A stretch of DNA of 64,000 bases, from assembly GCF_010731795.1 (NCBI RefSeq), contig NZ_AP022591.1:2666001-2730000 (forward strand). Reading direction: 5' to 3'. This document shows positions 54,722 to 62,837 of this stretch, in pieces (within the stretch, counting starts at the first letter, position 1; each line of letters opens with the position of its first letter). Below the pieces are notes generated by a model. The model searched no databases. It saw only the letters and a program-made list of their open reading frames with translations, and had not been told where the DNA came from. The position numbers were made by a program, and so were the translations under genes. The DNA is from Mycolicibacterium celeriflavum. Lineage in GTDB: Bacteria > Actinomycetota > Actinomycetes > Mycobacteriales > Mycobacteriaceae.

Positions 54722-55723
54722 ATGACCGCAGCACGGACACGCATCGACCAGCGCGATCTCGCGGAGGCGCAGCGCGTCGTCGCCGCGGTTTCCGACGCGT
54801 TCTCCGCCAAGGTGGTCGGCCAGGAGAACCTGCGCGAGTCGCTGCTGATCGGGCTGCTCACCGGCGGCCACATCCTCATCGAGAGCGTGCCTGGGCTCGC
54901 CAAGACCACGGCCGCGCGCGTCATCGCCGAATCCATCCACGGCGGATTCCAGCGCATCCAGTGCACCCCGGACCTGCTGCCCAGCGACATCATCGGCACC
55001 CAGGTGTACGAGTCGGCGACCAATTCGTTCGTCACCCAACTCGGCCCGGTGCACACCAACATCGTGCTGCTCGACGAGATCAACCGGTCCAGCGCCAAGA
55101 CCCAGAGCGCGATGCTCGAAGCGATGGAGGAACGCCAGACCACGATCGCCGGCACCGAGTATCCGATTCCCGAGCCGTTTCTGGTCATCGCGACGCAGAA
55201 CCCCGTCGACCAGGAAGGCACCTATCCGTTGTCGGAGGCGCAGACCGACCGGTTCATGCTCAAAGACGTCGTGCACTATCCCTCCGCCGAGCAGGAGGTG
55301 GAAGTGATGTTCCGGATGGACGCCGGCCTGTACGACAAGAACCACCGCAGCAGGCCGGTCGCCGGTCTCGACGACATTCGCCGGCTGCAGGATGTCGTCC
55401 GCCACATCCACATGGACCGCGCGCTGATGCACTACGCCAGCCAACTGGTCGGCGTCACCCGCGAACCCGATGCGCACCTACCCCGCCAGCTCGCCCGGCT
55501 CATCGAATACGGCGCCAGTCCCCGCGCCACCATCGCGTTCTGCAACGCCGCCCGGGCGCTGGCCCTGCTCTCCGGCCGCGCCCACGTCATTCCGGGCGAT
55601 ATCGCCAAGCTCGCCCACCGGGTGCTGCGGCACCGGCTCATCCTCGGCTTCGAGGCCGCCAGTGCCAACGTCACCTCTGAGTCGATCATCGACGCTGTCC
55701 TGCAAGCGGTTCGAGTCCCGTAG
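54722..55723 (+). CDS. MoxR-family AAA+ ATPase
   Basis: A 333-aa protein from ATG 54722 (AAAGG site). It has the Walker A-type ESVPGLAKTTAAR, Walker B IVLLDEINRSS, sensor ATQNPVDQEGTYPLSEAQTDRF and a C-terminal lid domain. MoxR ATPases act as chaperones for the assembly of VWA-domain partners. It is the first gene of a six-gene operon with DUF58, membrane and VWA proteins. Confidence 0.92.
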   Translation: MTAARTRIDQRDLAEAQRVVAAVSDAFSAKVVGQENLRESLLIGLLTGGHILIESVPGLAKTTAARVIAESIHGGFQRIQCTPDLLPSDIIGTQVYESATNSFVTQLGPVHTNIVLLDEINRSSAKTQSAMLEAMEERQTTIAGTEYPIPEPFLVIATQNPVDQEGTYPLSEAQTDRFMLKDVVHYPSAEQEVEVMFRMDAGLYDKNHRSRPVAGLDDIRRLQDVVRHIHMDRALMHYASQLVGVTREPDAHLPRQLARLIEYGASPRATIAFCNAARALALLSGRAHVIPGDIAKLAHRVLRHRLILGFEAASANVTSESIIDAVLQAVRVP

Positions 55724-55730
55724 GGCCGCC

Positions 55731-56603
55731 ATGGGCAAACACCTCACCACGGCGAGGACGCACTTCGGCACCGACACCCGCGGAATGCTCGAAGGCGGCC
55801 GCTACGCGCTGGTGCACACCCGCAGCCTGGAATTCGACGATCTGCGGCCCTACGTGCCCGGCGACGACGTCCGCGACATCGACTGGAAGGCCTCGGCTCG
55901 CTCCGGCCATGTGCTGATCAAGCGGTTCGTATCCGAGAAACACCACAAGGTGCTGATCGTCGCCGATGCGGGCCGCAACATGACCGCGCTGACACCGAGC
56001 GGTGAGCTCAAACGCGATGTGGCCGTGAACATCATCGGCGCATTCGGACTCATCACGCTCGGACGCTCCGATCAGATCGGGATGGTGTTCGGCGACGCCC
56101 GCGGCTGTGTCAACATCCGCCAGCGCCGCGGCGAGACACACATCGAGAGCATTCTGCACAGGTTCTACGGTCACACATCGAACGCAGCCGGTCGCAGCGA
56201 CATCGTATGTCAACTCGATTATGTCGCAACGCATTACCGTCATCCGATGTTGATCGTTGTGGTGTCCGACGAGCCGGAGGTCGACGAACGGCTCAGCGAT
56301 GCCGTCACGAGGTTGACCGCCCGCCACGATGTCATGTGGGCGACGGTGTCCGACATGCCTGCTGTGGGCACCGCCGCCGACGACCGTGCCGGCTTCGACG
56401 TCTCGACAGGGCGTTTCGTTCTGGACACCGCCACGCTGGGCCCACGGGTGTTGGCCGCCTATCGTCGCGCCGAGCAGATGCGGGCACACCGACTGGACGA
56501 GTTCATGACCGCCCGCGCGGTTCCACACACCAGAATCGGCGCCAGCAGCGAGATCCGCGCCCGGCTCGTCGAGCTCACCGGGGTGTTCGCCCGTGCCGGA
56601 TGA
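55731..56603 (+). CDS. DUF58 domain protein of the MoxR operon
   Basis: A 290-aa protein with the DUF58 hallmark LRPYVPGDDVRDIDWKASAR (near residue 40), followed by a VWA-like fold with LIVADAGRNM in place of a full MIDAS. It is the usual second gene of MoxR clusters. It starts 7 bp after moxR and overlaps the next gene by 11 bp. Confidence 0.9.
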   Translation: MGKHLTTARTHFGTDTRGMLEGGRYALVHTRSLEFDDLRPYVPGDDVRDIDWKASARSGHVLIKRFVSEKHHKVLIVADAGRNMTALTPSGELKRDVAVNIIGAFGLITLGRSDQIGMVFGDARGCVNIRQRRGETHIESILHRFYGHTSNAAGRSDIVCQLDYVATHYRHPMLIVVVSDEPEVDERLSDAVTRLTARHDVMWATVSDMPAVGTAADDRAGFDVSTGRFVLDTATLGPRVLAAYRRAEQMRAHRLDEFMTARAVPHTRIGASSEIRARLVELTGVFARAG

Positions 56604-57066
56604 CCTGTTGCGGTTCGTCGGCGGGCCGATACCGTACTCACCGGCGTGGCTGTGGCTCGGCGTCCTGCTGACCGCCGTCGTGATCACCTGGTACGTAGGC
56701 GTTTTCGTGTGGACGCTGCCGTCGCGGCGACTGCAGCGTATACCTGCGGTGCGTTCGCTGCACGGCAAGCTGCTACGGCGCCGTTTCGCGCGAGCGGTGC
56801 AGCGTATCGCCGCCCGGCACCGCGACGGTGAGCTCACCGCCGCCCAGGCCGGCGCCGCGATGAGCCGCACCCTGCGCAGTTTCCTGCACCAGGCGACGGG
56901 TGTCCGGGCGCAGTACATGCACCTCGACGACATCGCGTCCGGTGAGTTGGCGCCTGCCGCGCCGATGCTCACCGCGCTCGACGACGCGCAGTTCAACGCC
57001 GCATCACCGGTGCGCGTCGATGACGTCGGCGGCGGGGTCGAGGAGCTGATCTGCTCGTGGCCCTGA
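56593..57066 (+). CDS. Membrane protein of the MoxR operon
   Basis: A 157-aa protein from GTG 56593. One TM helix at about residues 18-41 is followed by a basic helical cytoplasmic part (HGKLLRRRFARAVQRIAARH) and SRTLRSFLHQATG. It resembles the DUF4381-like small membrane components of MoxR clusters in position and topology. It overlaps both neighbours. Confidence 0.7.
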   Translation: MPDDLLRFVGGPIPYSPAWLWLGVLLTAVVITWYVGVFVWTLPSRRLQRIPAVRSLHGKLLRRRFARAVQRIAARHRDGELTAAQAGAAMSRTLRSFLHQATGVRAQYMHLDDIASGELAPAAPMLTALDDAQFNAASPVRVDDVGGGVEELICSWP

Positions 57067-58061
57067 CCTGGTGGCCGGTCGCGGTCGTCGGATTCGCCTG
57101 TCTGGCAGGCGCTGTCGCGCTGGCTGTGTTCGTACCGACGAAGCCGTCGCAGAGGCAGTTGCGACCGCTGGCGAACACGACGCGGTTGACCCGCCTGCCG
57201 GAGTACGCGCGGGTGGCGCGCGCCCGGACCGTGTCGTTGATCGTCACGATCGCATTGCTGGTGCTGTTGTTCGGGGCCGCGGCACTGGCCAGCGCCCGCC
57301 CGAGCGGCTTGTGGTGGTCGATGCAGACGTCCGACGTGCCCGAGGACATCATGCTGTGCGTCGGCCAACCGGCCACCGAACCGACCACCGGCGAGTTCCT
57401 GTCCCATTTCGCCGAGCAGGCCAGGACGTATGGCACCCAACGCATCGGGTTGACCTCCGCCAACCGCCGGGTGATCCCACTGACCCGTGACCACCAGTTC
57501 GCGGTCGAAAAGCTCGGCGAGGCAGCCGGTCTGGCGGAGCTTCCAGACGACGGCGCGCTCTCGCCCACTCAGTTGTCGGCGAAGCGCAACGCCCTCGCGT
57601 CGTTCACCGCACCCGTCACGTACGTGGATTACGCGGCGAGCGTCGCCGACGTCCTCGCGCTGTGCCTGGCCGGGTTCCCGGCCGACGAAACGCCCGACGA
57701 GCGCAGGCGGTCGCTCATCTACCTGGGCCCCGGCCAGTTGCGCGCCGCGGACGAGACGCGCCCCTCCTTGTTCACCGAGCAGCAGGTCACCGAGATGGCG
57801 CGTGAACGCGGAGTCCAGGTCAATGCGCTGGTGACATCGCCGGGTCCGCTGCGGTCCGTCGTGGAAGCCACCTACGGGCGGTACGCACCGATCAGGACTG
57901 ACCTGGCGGCCCAGTTGGACGGAATCCGCGCCCACCCACCGGATGCCGACCGAGCCGCCACCCTGACCGGGTTCCGCGGAGACACCCCGACCATTCCGCT
58001 GGCGGCCGCGGTCGCGGTGTCGGCGCTGTTGTGCCTGTCCCTGGCGGTGTTGCGGCGATGA
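57057..58061 (+). CDS. Two/three-TM membrane protein of the MoxR operon
   Basis: A 334-aa protein from GTG 57057. TM helices lie near residues 7-26 and 58-80 and at the C-terminus (IPLAAAVAVSALLCLSLAVLRR). Between them is a VWA-like extracytoplasmic region of about 220 residues without a visible MIDAS motif. Overlaps at both ends mark it as part of the operon. Function is unknown. Confidence 0.75.
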   Translation: MALTWWPVAVVGFACLAGAVALAVFVPTKPSQRQLRPLANTTRLTRLPEYARVARARTVSLIVTIALLVLLFGAAALASARPSGLWWSMQTSDVPEDIMLCVGQPATEPTTGEFLSHFAEQARTYGTQRIGLTSANRRVIPLTRDHQFAVEKLGEAAGLAELPDDGALSPTQLSAKRNALASFTAPVTYVDYAASVADVLALCLAGFPADETPDERRRSLIYLGPGQLRAADETRPSLFTEQQVTEMARERGVQVNALVTSPGPLRSVVEATYGRYAPIRTDLAAQLDGIRAHPPDADRAATLTGFRGDTPTIPLAAAVAVSALLCLSLAVLRR

Positions 58062-58996
58062 CGTTCTCACCCGTCGTACCTCCGGCACTTCTGATCGCGA
58101 TCGCCGCGGCCGTGGTGGTGCTCCGGCTCATCACCATGTGGCAGTTGGCAGGCAGCGCGCGCCAGCGATGGACAACGGTGTGGCGATGGTCGGCGCTGAC
58201 GCTCGCGGTGGTGCTGATGTTGATCGCCGCCGCCCGGCCCGCGATCGGCGGCGGTGCGCAATTTTCGGCCGAGAGAGCCTCGGGCGACGACGCACCGGCC
58301 AACGTGTTCTTGATCGTCGACCGCTCCGCCGACTCGGCCATCACCGATCACCTTGCCGGGCAATCGCGGATCGCCGGCATCCGCGACGACATCACCGCGC
58401 TCATCGACCGCTACCCGCGGGCCCGGTTCGCGCTGATCACGTTCGCGTCCCGGTCGTCGTTGGAATGGCCGCTGTCCGAGGACACTTGGAGTCTCAAGCC
58501 GGTGGTGGCGGGTGTGCAGCCCTACCCGGACAACATGACAGCCGAGGTGAATGCGGCGGCCGCGGCGAATGTCCTTCGCTATCAGCTGATTGCGGCCGGC
58601 CAACGCGATCCGGGTGCGCAGAATCTGGTGTTCTACTTCGGGTCGGGCGCGCCGTCGTCGCGGGCGCCGCAGGGTGAGTTCGACCCGGTACCCGGCTCGG
58701 TGGACGGCGGGGCGGTGTTCGGTTACGGCGCAACGCGCAACGAGCCGGGCCTCCGGCGGATCGCCGATCAGCTCGACGTGCCGTTCGTCGCGCGCGACAC
58801 CGCCCGTCCGGTCACCGAGGCGGCACCCGACGTGAGCGGTGTCGAGCCGACGCAGTCCACCGGCGCCGCGCCCGACCGCACGGATCTGTACTGGGTGTTC
58901 ACCATGGTCGCGGCCGTGCTGTTGCTGTTCGAGATCTACCTCACGCTGCGTGAGTTCCGGACCAGCCGCGCGGCCCGCCGGGACGAGGTCGTCTGA
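58058..58996 (+). CDS. VWA-like membrane protein of the MoxR operon
   Basis: A 312-aa protein from ATG 58058 (ATGA overlap). Two N-terminal TM helices (residues 8-25, 42-60), a VWA domain beginning FLIVDRSADSA and a C-terminal TM helix are visible. The MIDAS motif DxSxS is degenerate (DRSAD), so metal binding may be weakened. It is a likely client of the MoxR ATPase. Confidence 0.82.
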   Translation: MTFSPVVPPALLIAIAAAVVVLRLITMWQLAGSARQRWTTVWRWSALTLAVVLMLIAAARPAIGGGAQFSAERASGDDAPANVFLIVDRSADSAITDHLAGQSRIAGIRDDITALIDRYPRARFALITFASRSSLEWPLSEDTWSLKPVVAGVQPYPDNMTAEVNAAAAANVLRYQLIAAGQRDPGAQNLVFYFGSGAPSSRAPQGEFDPVPGSVDGGAVFGYGATRNEPGLRRIADQLDVPFVARDTARPVTEAAPDVSGVEPTQSTGAAPDRTDLYWVFTMVAAVLLLFEIYLTLREFRTSRAARRDEVV

Positions 58997-59718
58997 TGCG
59001 CGCGCAGAGTCCCCGTCCGTCGCGGTTGCGGCTGCGGCGCCGGCTGGTCTTGTTCTCGGCTCCCCTCGCAGTCGCGGTGATGGCCGTTGCGTTGAAGCTG
59101 ATCTCCGCTGTGGTCGCCGGTGAATCGGCGGTCTCGAACTACGCGGAGCGCGACGCCGATGCGCTGCGTGCCGATGTCGCGGTGATGGGTGTGCTCAACG
59201 TCGTCGAACCCGCGCGGGCTCCGTTCGCGGCGGGCACTCTCGCGGTGCTCGACGGCCGTCTCGACGACGCCGACGCACACTTCTCCGACGCACTGCGCCG
59301 CACGCCGCGTGAGCAGTCGTGTCCCGTCCTGATCAACCTGGAACTCGTCCGCGAGCGCCAAGGCGATGTGGACGCCTGGGAGAACCGCCCCGAGGCCGCC
59401 CGGGATCGGTACCGCAGCGCGTTGGCCATCGTGGAGAACGCTCCGGCGGGATGCTTCGAGGCCAACTCCGATCCCGATCCCGAGCGCAGGGCGGTCCGCA
59501 ACGATGCGGCACCCCGGCTGGCGGCCAAGCTGGCCGGCCTGACCGCTCCGCCGCCTGTTCCGCCGCCTGCGTCCGTTCCGGCCCCGCCGCCCCCGGCGCC
59601 GCCGCCCGCACCGGTGTTGCCCGAACCCGACTCACCGCGGGACGCGCTGCGGCTGGATCCCGCCGCCGGCGACCCGCTCGACAAACTGCAGCAGGTGCTG
59701 CAGGACGCGGCCGGTTAG
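58996..59718 (+). CDS. TPR-like membrane protein with proline-rich tail
   Basis: A 240-aa protein from ATG 58996 (TGATG overlap). A basic N-terminus is followed by a TM helix (residues 17-41), a helical repeat region resembling TPR (AVLDGRLDDADAHFSDALRR, EAARDRYRSALAIV), a Pro-rich linker and a short C-terminal helix. It is the last gene of the MoxR operon. Its stop interlocks with the convergent SnoaL-like gene (TTAG). Confidence 0.75.
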   Translation: MRAQSPRPSRLRLRRRLVLFSAPLAVAVMAVALKLISAVVAGESAVSNYAERDADALRADVAVMGVLNVVEPARAPFAAGTLAVLDGRLDDADAHFSDALRRTPREQSCPVLINLELVRERQGDVDAWENRPEAARDRYRSALAIVENAPAGCFEANSDPDPERRAVRNDAAPRLAAKLAGLTAPPPVPPPASVPAPPPPAPPPAPVLPEPDSPRDALRLDPAAGDPLDKLQQVLQDAAG

Positions 59719-60059
59719 CCGGTGGAGGTGCCCGTCCAGTACTCGGCGAACTTCCCGTCCTCGATTCGCAGGATGTCGTTGCCGGTGAACCGCTTCGGTC
59801 CGTCCTCGGCCGCGCCCGTGCCGATCCACCTGGCCGCGAGCATGTCGCCCTCGACGAACGGCTGCAGCTCGATCCAGAACTTCAGCTCGTCGAGCATCTG
59901 ACGGGACTCATCGACGGCTGCCTGCAGTTCCGCCGGGCCTCGGACCACACGTTGCGGCCAATGCCCGACGAAGTCCTCGGTGACCAACTCGGCCGCGATG
60001 GGCTTTCCTGACCACAACTCGTCGATCCACCGGACATACAAATCTTTGGGTGAGGTCAT
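59715..60059 (-). CDS. SnoaL-like / NTF2-fold protein
   Basis: A 114-aa protein from ATG 60059: YVRWIDELWSGKPIAAELVTEDFVGHWP, then GDMLAARWIGTG, NDILRIEDGKFAEYW. This is the SnoaL polyketide-cyclase-like NTF2 fold. Such proteins are ester cyclases or ligand binders. Role unknown. Confidence 0.82.
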   Translation of the reverse strand: MTSPKDLYVRWIDELWSGKPIAAELVTEDFVGHWPQRVVRGPAELQAAVDESRQMLDELKFWIELQPFVEGDMLAARWIGTGAAEDGPKRFTGNDILRIEDGKFAEYWTGTSTG

Positions 60060-60118
60060 GCCCGTGTACTTACCGGGCGAGACACCGATGCGCAATCCGC
60101 TTCACGAAGCGGACGCCG

Positions 60119-60430
60119 TCACGGCGTGGACGGCGGCTCCTCGCCGCGCAGCCGAGCCTGCAGCTGCGCCCGATCCCGGCGTCGACCTTCGTCGAAGGCG
60201 GCGATGCTCGCGGTGGCGCGGCGGCGGAGCGGGGCGAACAGCCAGATGCCCAGCGGAAGTGCGATCACCAGCGCGAAAAGCAGCGCCACGACGAGCGGAA
60301 ACTCGCGCAGACCGAGCAGATGTCCGGCGCCGAAGATCACCGCCGTCAGCGCCGCCACGAGCAACAGACGCGCCAGCAGATAGGCCAGCACATCGAGCAC
60401 GAGCCGAGTTCCGGGACGACCGTCAGACAC
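60119..60430 (-). CDS. DUF4229 membrane protein
   Basis: A 103-aa protein with two to three TM helices (LVLDVLAYLLARLLLVAALTAVIFG region, FPLVVALLFALVIALPLGIWLF) and a basic C-terminal helix, as in DUF4229 proteins. It fits the Rv0531 position as I recall it. It is divergent from the 53-aa gene. Function unknown. Confidence 0.82.
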   Translation of the reverse strand: MSDGRPGTRLVLDVLAYLLARLLLVAALTAVIFGAGHLLGLREFPLVVALLFALVIALPLGIWLFAPLRRRATASIAAFDEGRRRDRAQLQARLRGEEPPSTP

Positions 60431-60482
60431 GAACCGAGCCTACCGACGGCGCGTATATTCGAAGAAAGGAGGTTTTGTTCCC

Positions 60483-60644
60483 GTGGCGTACCTGCTCCTG
60501 ATTCTCGTACTCGGCGTGCTGGCATATGTCGGCTGGCGGCTGATGCGAGTTTCTTCGAGCCGTCCGCGGACCCGCGTGATCGGGCCCGACGACGATCCCG
60601 AGTTTCTGCGTCGGCTCGGCCAGGAGGACAACCCGCGTCCCTGA
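60483..60644 (+). CDS. 53-aa single-TM protein
   Basis: From GTG 60483 (AAAGGAGG site 10 nt upstream) to TGA 60644. It has a TM helix MAYLLLILVLGVLAYVGWRL at the very N-terminus, then a short basic and acidic tail ending RRLGQEDNPRP. The ideal Shine-Dalgarno site and the compact design support a real gene. M. tuberculosis has a similar tiny gene here (Rv0530A), as I recall. Function unknown. Confidence 0.72.
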   Translation: MAYLLLILVLGVLAYVGWRLMRVSSSRPRTRVIGPDDDPEFLRRLGQEDNPRP

Positions 60645-60653
60645 CCCGTGAGC

Positions 60654-61799
60654 TCAGCGTTGGGCGCCGGGGAATCCGGCCGCGACCGCGGCCGCGAGTT
60701 CGAGCAATGCTTGTCTGGTTTCCGGTTTCAGTCGCTCGAGGCTGATCTCCGCGCCTTCCTCCAGGTGCGGGTCGAACGGCACCTCGAGCACGGCCCGGCA
60801 ACGCCGGTTGAAGTGGTCGACGACCTTGCGCATGTCGACCTTCCCCGACCGTGGTCGAACCGCGTTGATCACCGCGATGGAGTTGCGCACCATGTCCTGG
60901 TGGCCGTGGGCGTCCAGCCAGTCCAGCGTCGCCGAGGCGCTGCGGGCCCCGTCTACCGAGCCCGAGCTGATCACGACCAGCGTGTCGGCCTTGGCCAGCA
61001 CCGCCGCCATGGCCGAATGCATCAAACCGGTGCCGCAGTCGGTGAGCACCAGGCTGTAGAACCGCTCGAGGACTTCGAGAGTGCGGGTGTAGTCCTCGGA
61101 GCTGAATGCCTCCGACACCGCGGGGTCGCTCTCGGAGGCGAGCACCTCGAGCCGGCTCGGGCTCTGTGAGGTGTAGCTGCGGACGTCGCTGTAGGCCTGG
61201 ATGCCGTCGGCGTCGCGCAACAGGTGACGCACGGTGGCCGGCGTCTCGAGCGGCACCTTCTCGCTGAGCGTGCCGCGGTCGGGGTTGGCGTCGACGGCTA
61301 TCACGCGGTCACCCCGGATCGAGGCGAGCGTCGAACCGAGCGTCGCGGTGATCGTGGTCTTGCCGACGCCGCCCTTCAGCGACAGCACCGCGATGCGGTG
61401 GCAACCCCGCAGGGGTCGCTGAACCTGTGCGGTGAGTGTGCGGCGGCGAACGGCCTTCGGTCCGTCGCCGAGATTGATCAACTTGAACGAGCCGAAGTAC
61501 AGCCACTTGCGCCAGCCCTCAGAAGGGGCACGCTTGGGTTGGCCGAGCAAGGCGACCGTCGACAGGTCCAGGTACGGCGGCGGGTCGTGTTCTGTGAACT
61601 CCCGCGGCGGGGAGCTGACCGGCAGGCCGCCCGGCGGTGTCGGTGCTGTCCACTCCGGCGGCGGTTCGGCCGCGGGATCGCTGAACCGGCTCTGCGCACG
61701 GAATCCGCCTGGCGCATAAGCGTTTTCGGGTATCACCGACGGGGAAGCCGCATCCTTGCCGAGACGATCCGCAGCGCGGTGCGCCGGATGTTCAGACAC
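60654..61799 (-). CDS. ParA/MinD-like ATPase
   Basis: A 381-aa protein. Residues 1-110 are Pro-rich and disordered. A P-loop ATPase follows with deviant Walker A LKGGVGKTTITATLGS (near residue 144), the VIAVDANPDRGTLSEKV switch and VLTDCGTGLMHSA. It resembles the MinD-like ATPases of mycobacteria with proline-rich N-termini (EspI/Rv0530 group). Role in positioning or secretion regulation is uncertain. Confidence 0.88.
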   Translation of the reverse strand: MSEHPAHRAADRLGKDAASPSVIPENAYAPGGFRAQSRFSDPAAEPPPEWTAPTPPGGLPVSSPPREFTEHDPPPYLDLSTVALLGQPKRAPSEGWRKWLYFGSFKLINLGDGPKAVRRRTLTAQVQRPLRGCHRIAVLSLKGGVGKTTITATLGSTLASIRGDRVIAVDANPDRGTLSEKVPLETPATVRHLLRDADGIQAYSDVRSYTSQSPSRLEVLASESDPAVSEAFSSEDYTRTLEVLERFYSLVLTDCGTGLMHSAMAAVLAKADTLVVISSGSVDGARSASATLDWLDAHGHQDMVRNSIAVINAVRPRSGKVDMRKVVDHFNRRCRAVLEVPFDPHLEEGAEISLERLKPETRQALLELAAAVAAGFPGAQR

Positions 61800-61868
61800 G
61801 CTGACGGTCCCCCAAGGCTTCGCAGGCTAACGTGAGCGATCTTAGCGAAAGGGTGATACGACGGCCCG

Positions 61869-62837
61869 TCAGCCCACCCCGGCGTAGGAGTGCAGGCCCA
61901 CGGTCACGAGGTTGATGAAGAACAGGTTGAACACCATCGCAACGAAGCCGACGACGTTGATCCAGGCGGCCTTCTTGTCGCGCCAACCCGCGGTCGAACG
62001 GGCGTGGAGATAGGCGGCGTAGACCACCCACGCGATGAACGACACCGTCTCCTTGGGATCCCAGCCCCAGTAGCGGCCCCACGCCTCCTCGGCCCAGATC
62101 GCACCGAAGATGACGCCGAAGCCGAACACCGGGAACGCGAAGATCGTGGTGCGATAGGCGATGCGGTCGAGGGTCTGCGGATCGGGAAGGCGGTGCACGA
62201 CGCGGGCGAGCACCCCGTCAGCGCCGGGCTCGCCGAACCGCGACATCTTCATCAGGAACAAGATGCTGGCGACGCCGGCCACCAGGAACACCCCCGAGCC
62301 CAGGCTGACCACCGAGACATGGATGGGCAGCCAGTAGGACTGCAGCGCGGGCATCACCGGCGCGGCGTTGGTGTACAGCCAGCGGCCGGAGATCGTCAGC
62401 AGGATCAGCACCGGAACGAGCACGAACACCCACAGCGACCGGTACTGAGGGCGACGCAGCACCACCGCCGCGGCGACCAGCCCGCAGAAGCTGGTCAGGT
62501 TGATGAACTCGTACATGTTGCCCCACGGCACCCGCGAGGTGGCCAGGCCGCGCAGCACGATGCAGCCCAGCAGCAGGCCGATCCCGAGGTAGGTGAGCGC
62601 GAGGCCGGCGCCGCCGATGCGCTCGTCGACGGGGCGCTTGGGGGTGTCGGCGACGACGCCGGGCGCGGCGCTGTCGGCGCCCACTCCGACCAGCTCGCGG
62701 GTCTCGGCCTTACGGCTGCGGTGGTACGCCAACTCGATCGCGAGCAGCAGCAGCGCACCCACCAGGACCAGCACCGATGAGGTGAACGCCCAGTCCGAAT
62801 ACCGGGCCAAGCCGATGTCGATCTGCTCGGAATTCAT
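61869..62837 (-). CDS. ccsA: Cytochrome c biogenesis protein CcsA (system II; named CcsB in some annotations)
   Basis: A 322-aa polytopic protein of the haem-handling HHP family with WGNMYEFINL and the tryptophan-rich WAEEAWGRYWGWDPKETVSF motif, flanked by His residues. With ResB it exports haem and attaches it to apocytochromes c outside the membrane. Its start overlaps the resB stop (ATGA). Confidence 0.95.
   Translation of the reverse strand: MNSEQIDIGLARYSDWAFTSSVLVLVGALLLLAIELAYHRSRKAETRELVGVGADSAAPGVVADTPKRPVDERIGGAGLALTYLGIGLLLGCIVLRGLATSRVPWGNMYEFINLTSFCGLVAAAVVLRRPQYRSLWVFVLVPVLILLTISGRWLYTNAAPVMPALQSYWLPIHVSVVSLGSGVFLVAGVASILFLMKMSRFGEPGADGVLARVVHRLPDPQTLDRIAYRTTIFAFPVFGFGVIFGAIWAEEAWGRYWGWDPKETVSFIAWVVYAAYLHARSTAGWRDKKAAWINVVGFVAMVFNLFFINLVTVGLHSYAGVG

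Noticed and set aside
55700..55730. GGTTCGAGTCCCG resembles a tRNA T-loop at the moxR 3' end
   Set aside because: The flanking bases do not form the T stem and no acceptor or anticodon arm is present; the bases encode the MoxR C-terminus.
55686..58088. An 800-codon open frame on the minus strand across the MoxR operon
   Set aside because: It is a high-GC antisense shadow; composition is Arg/Gly/Val-rich with no domain, while the plus-strand genes have clear motifs and overlaps.
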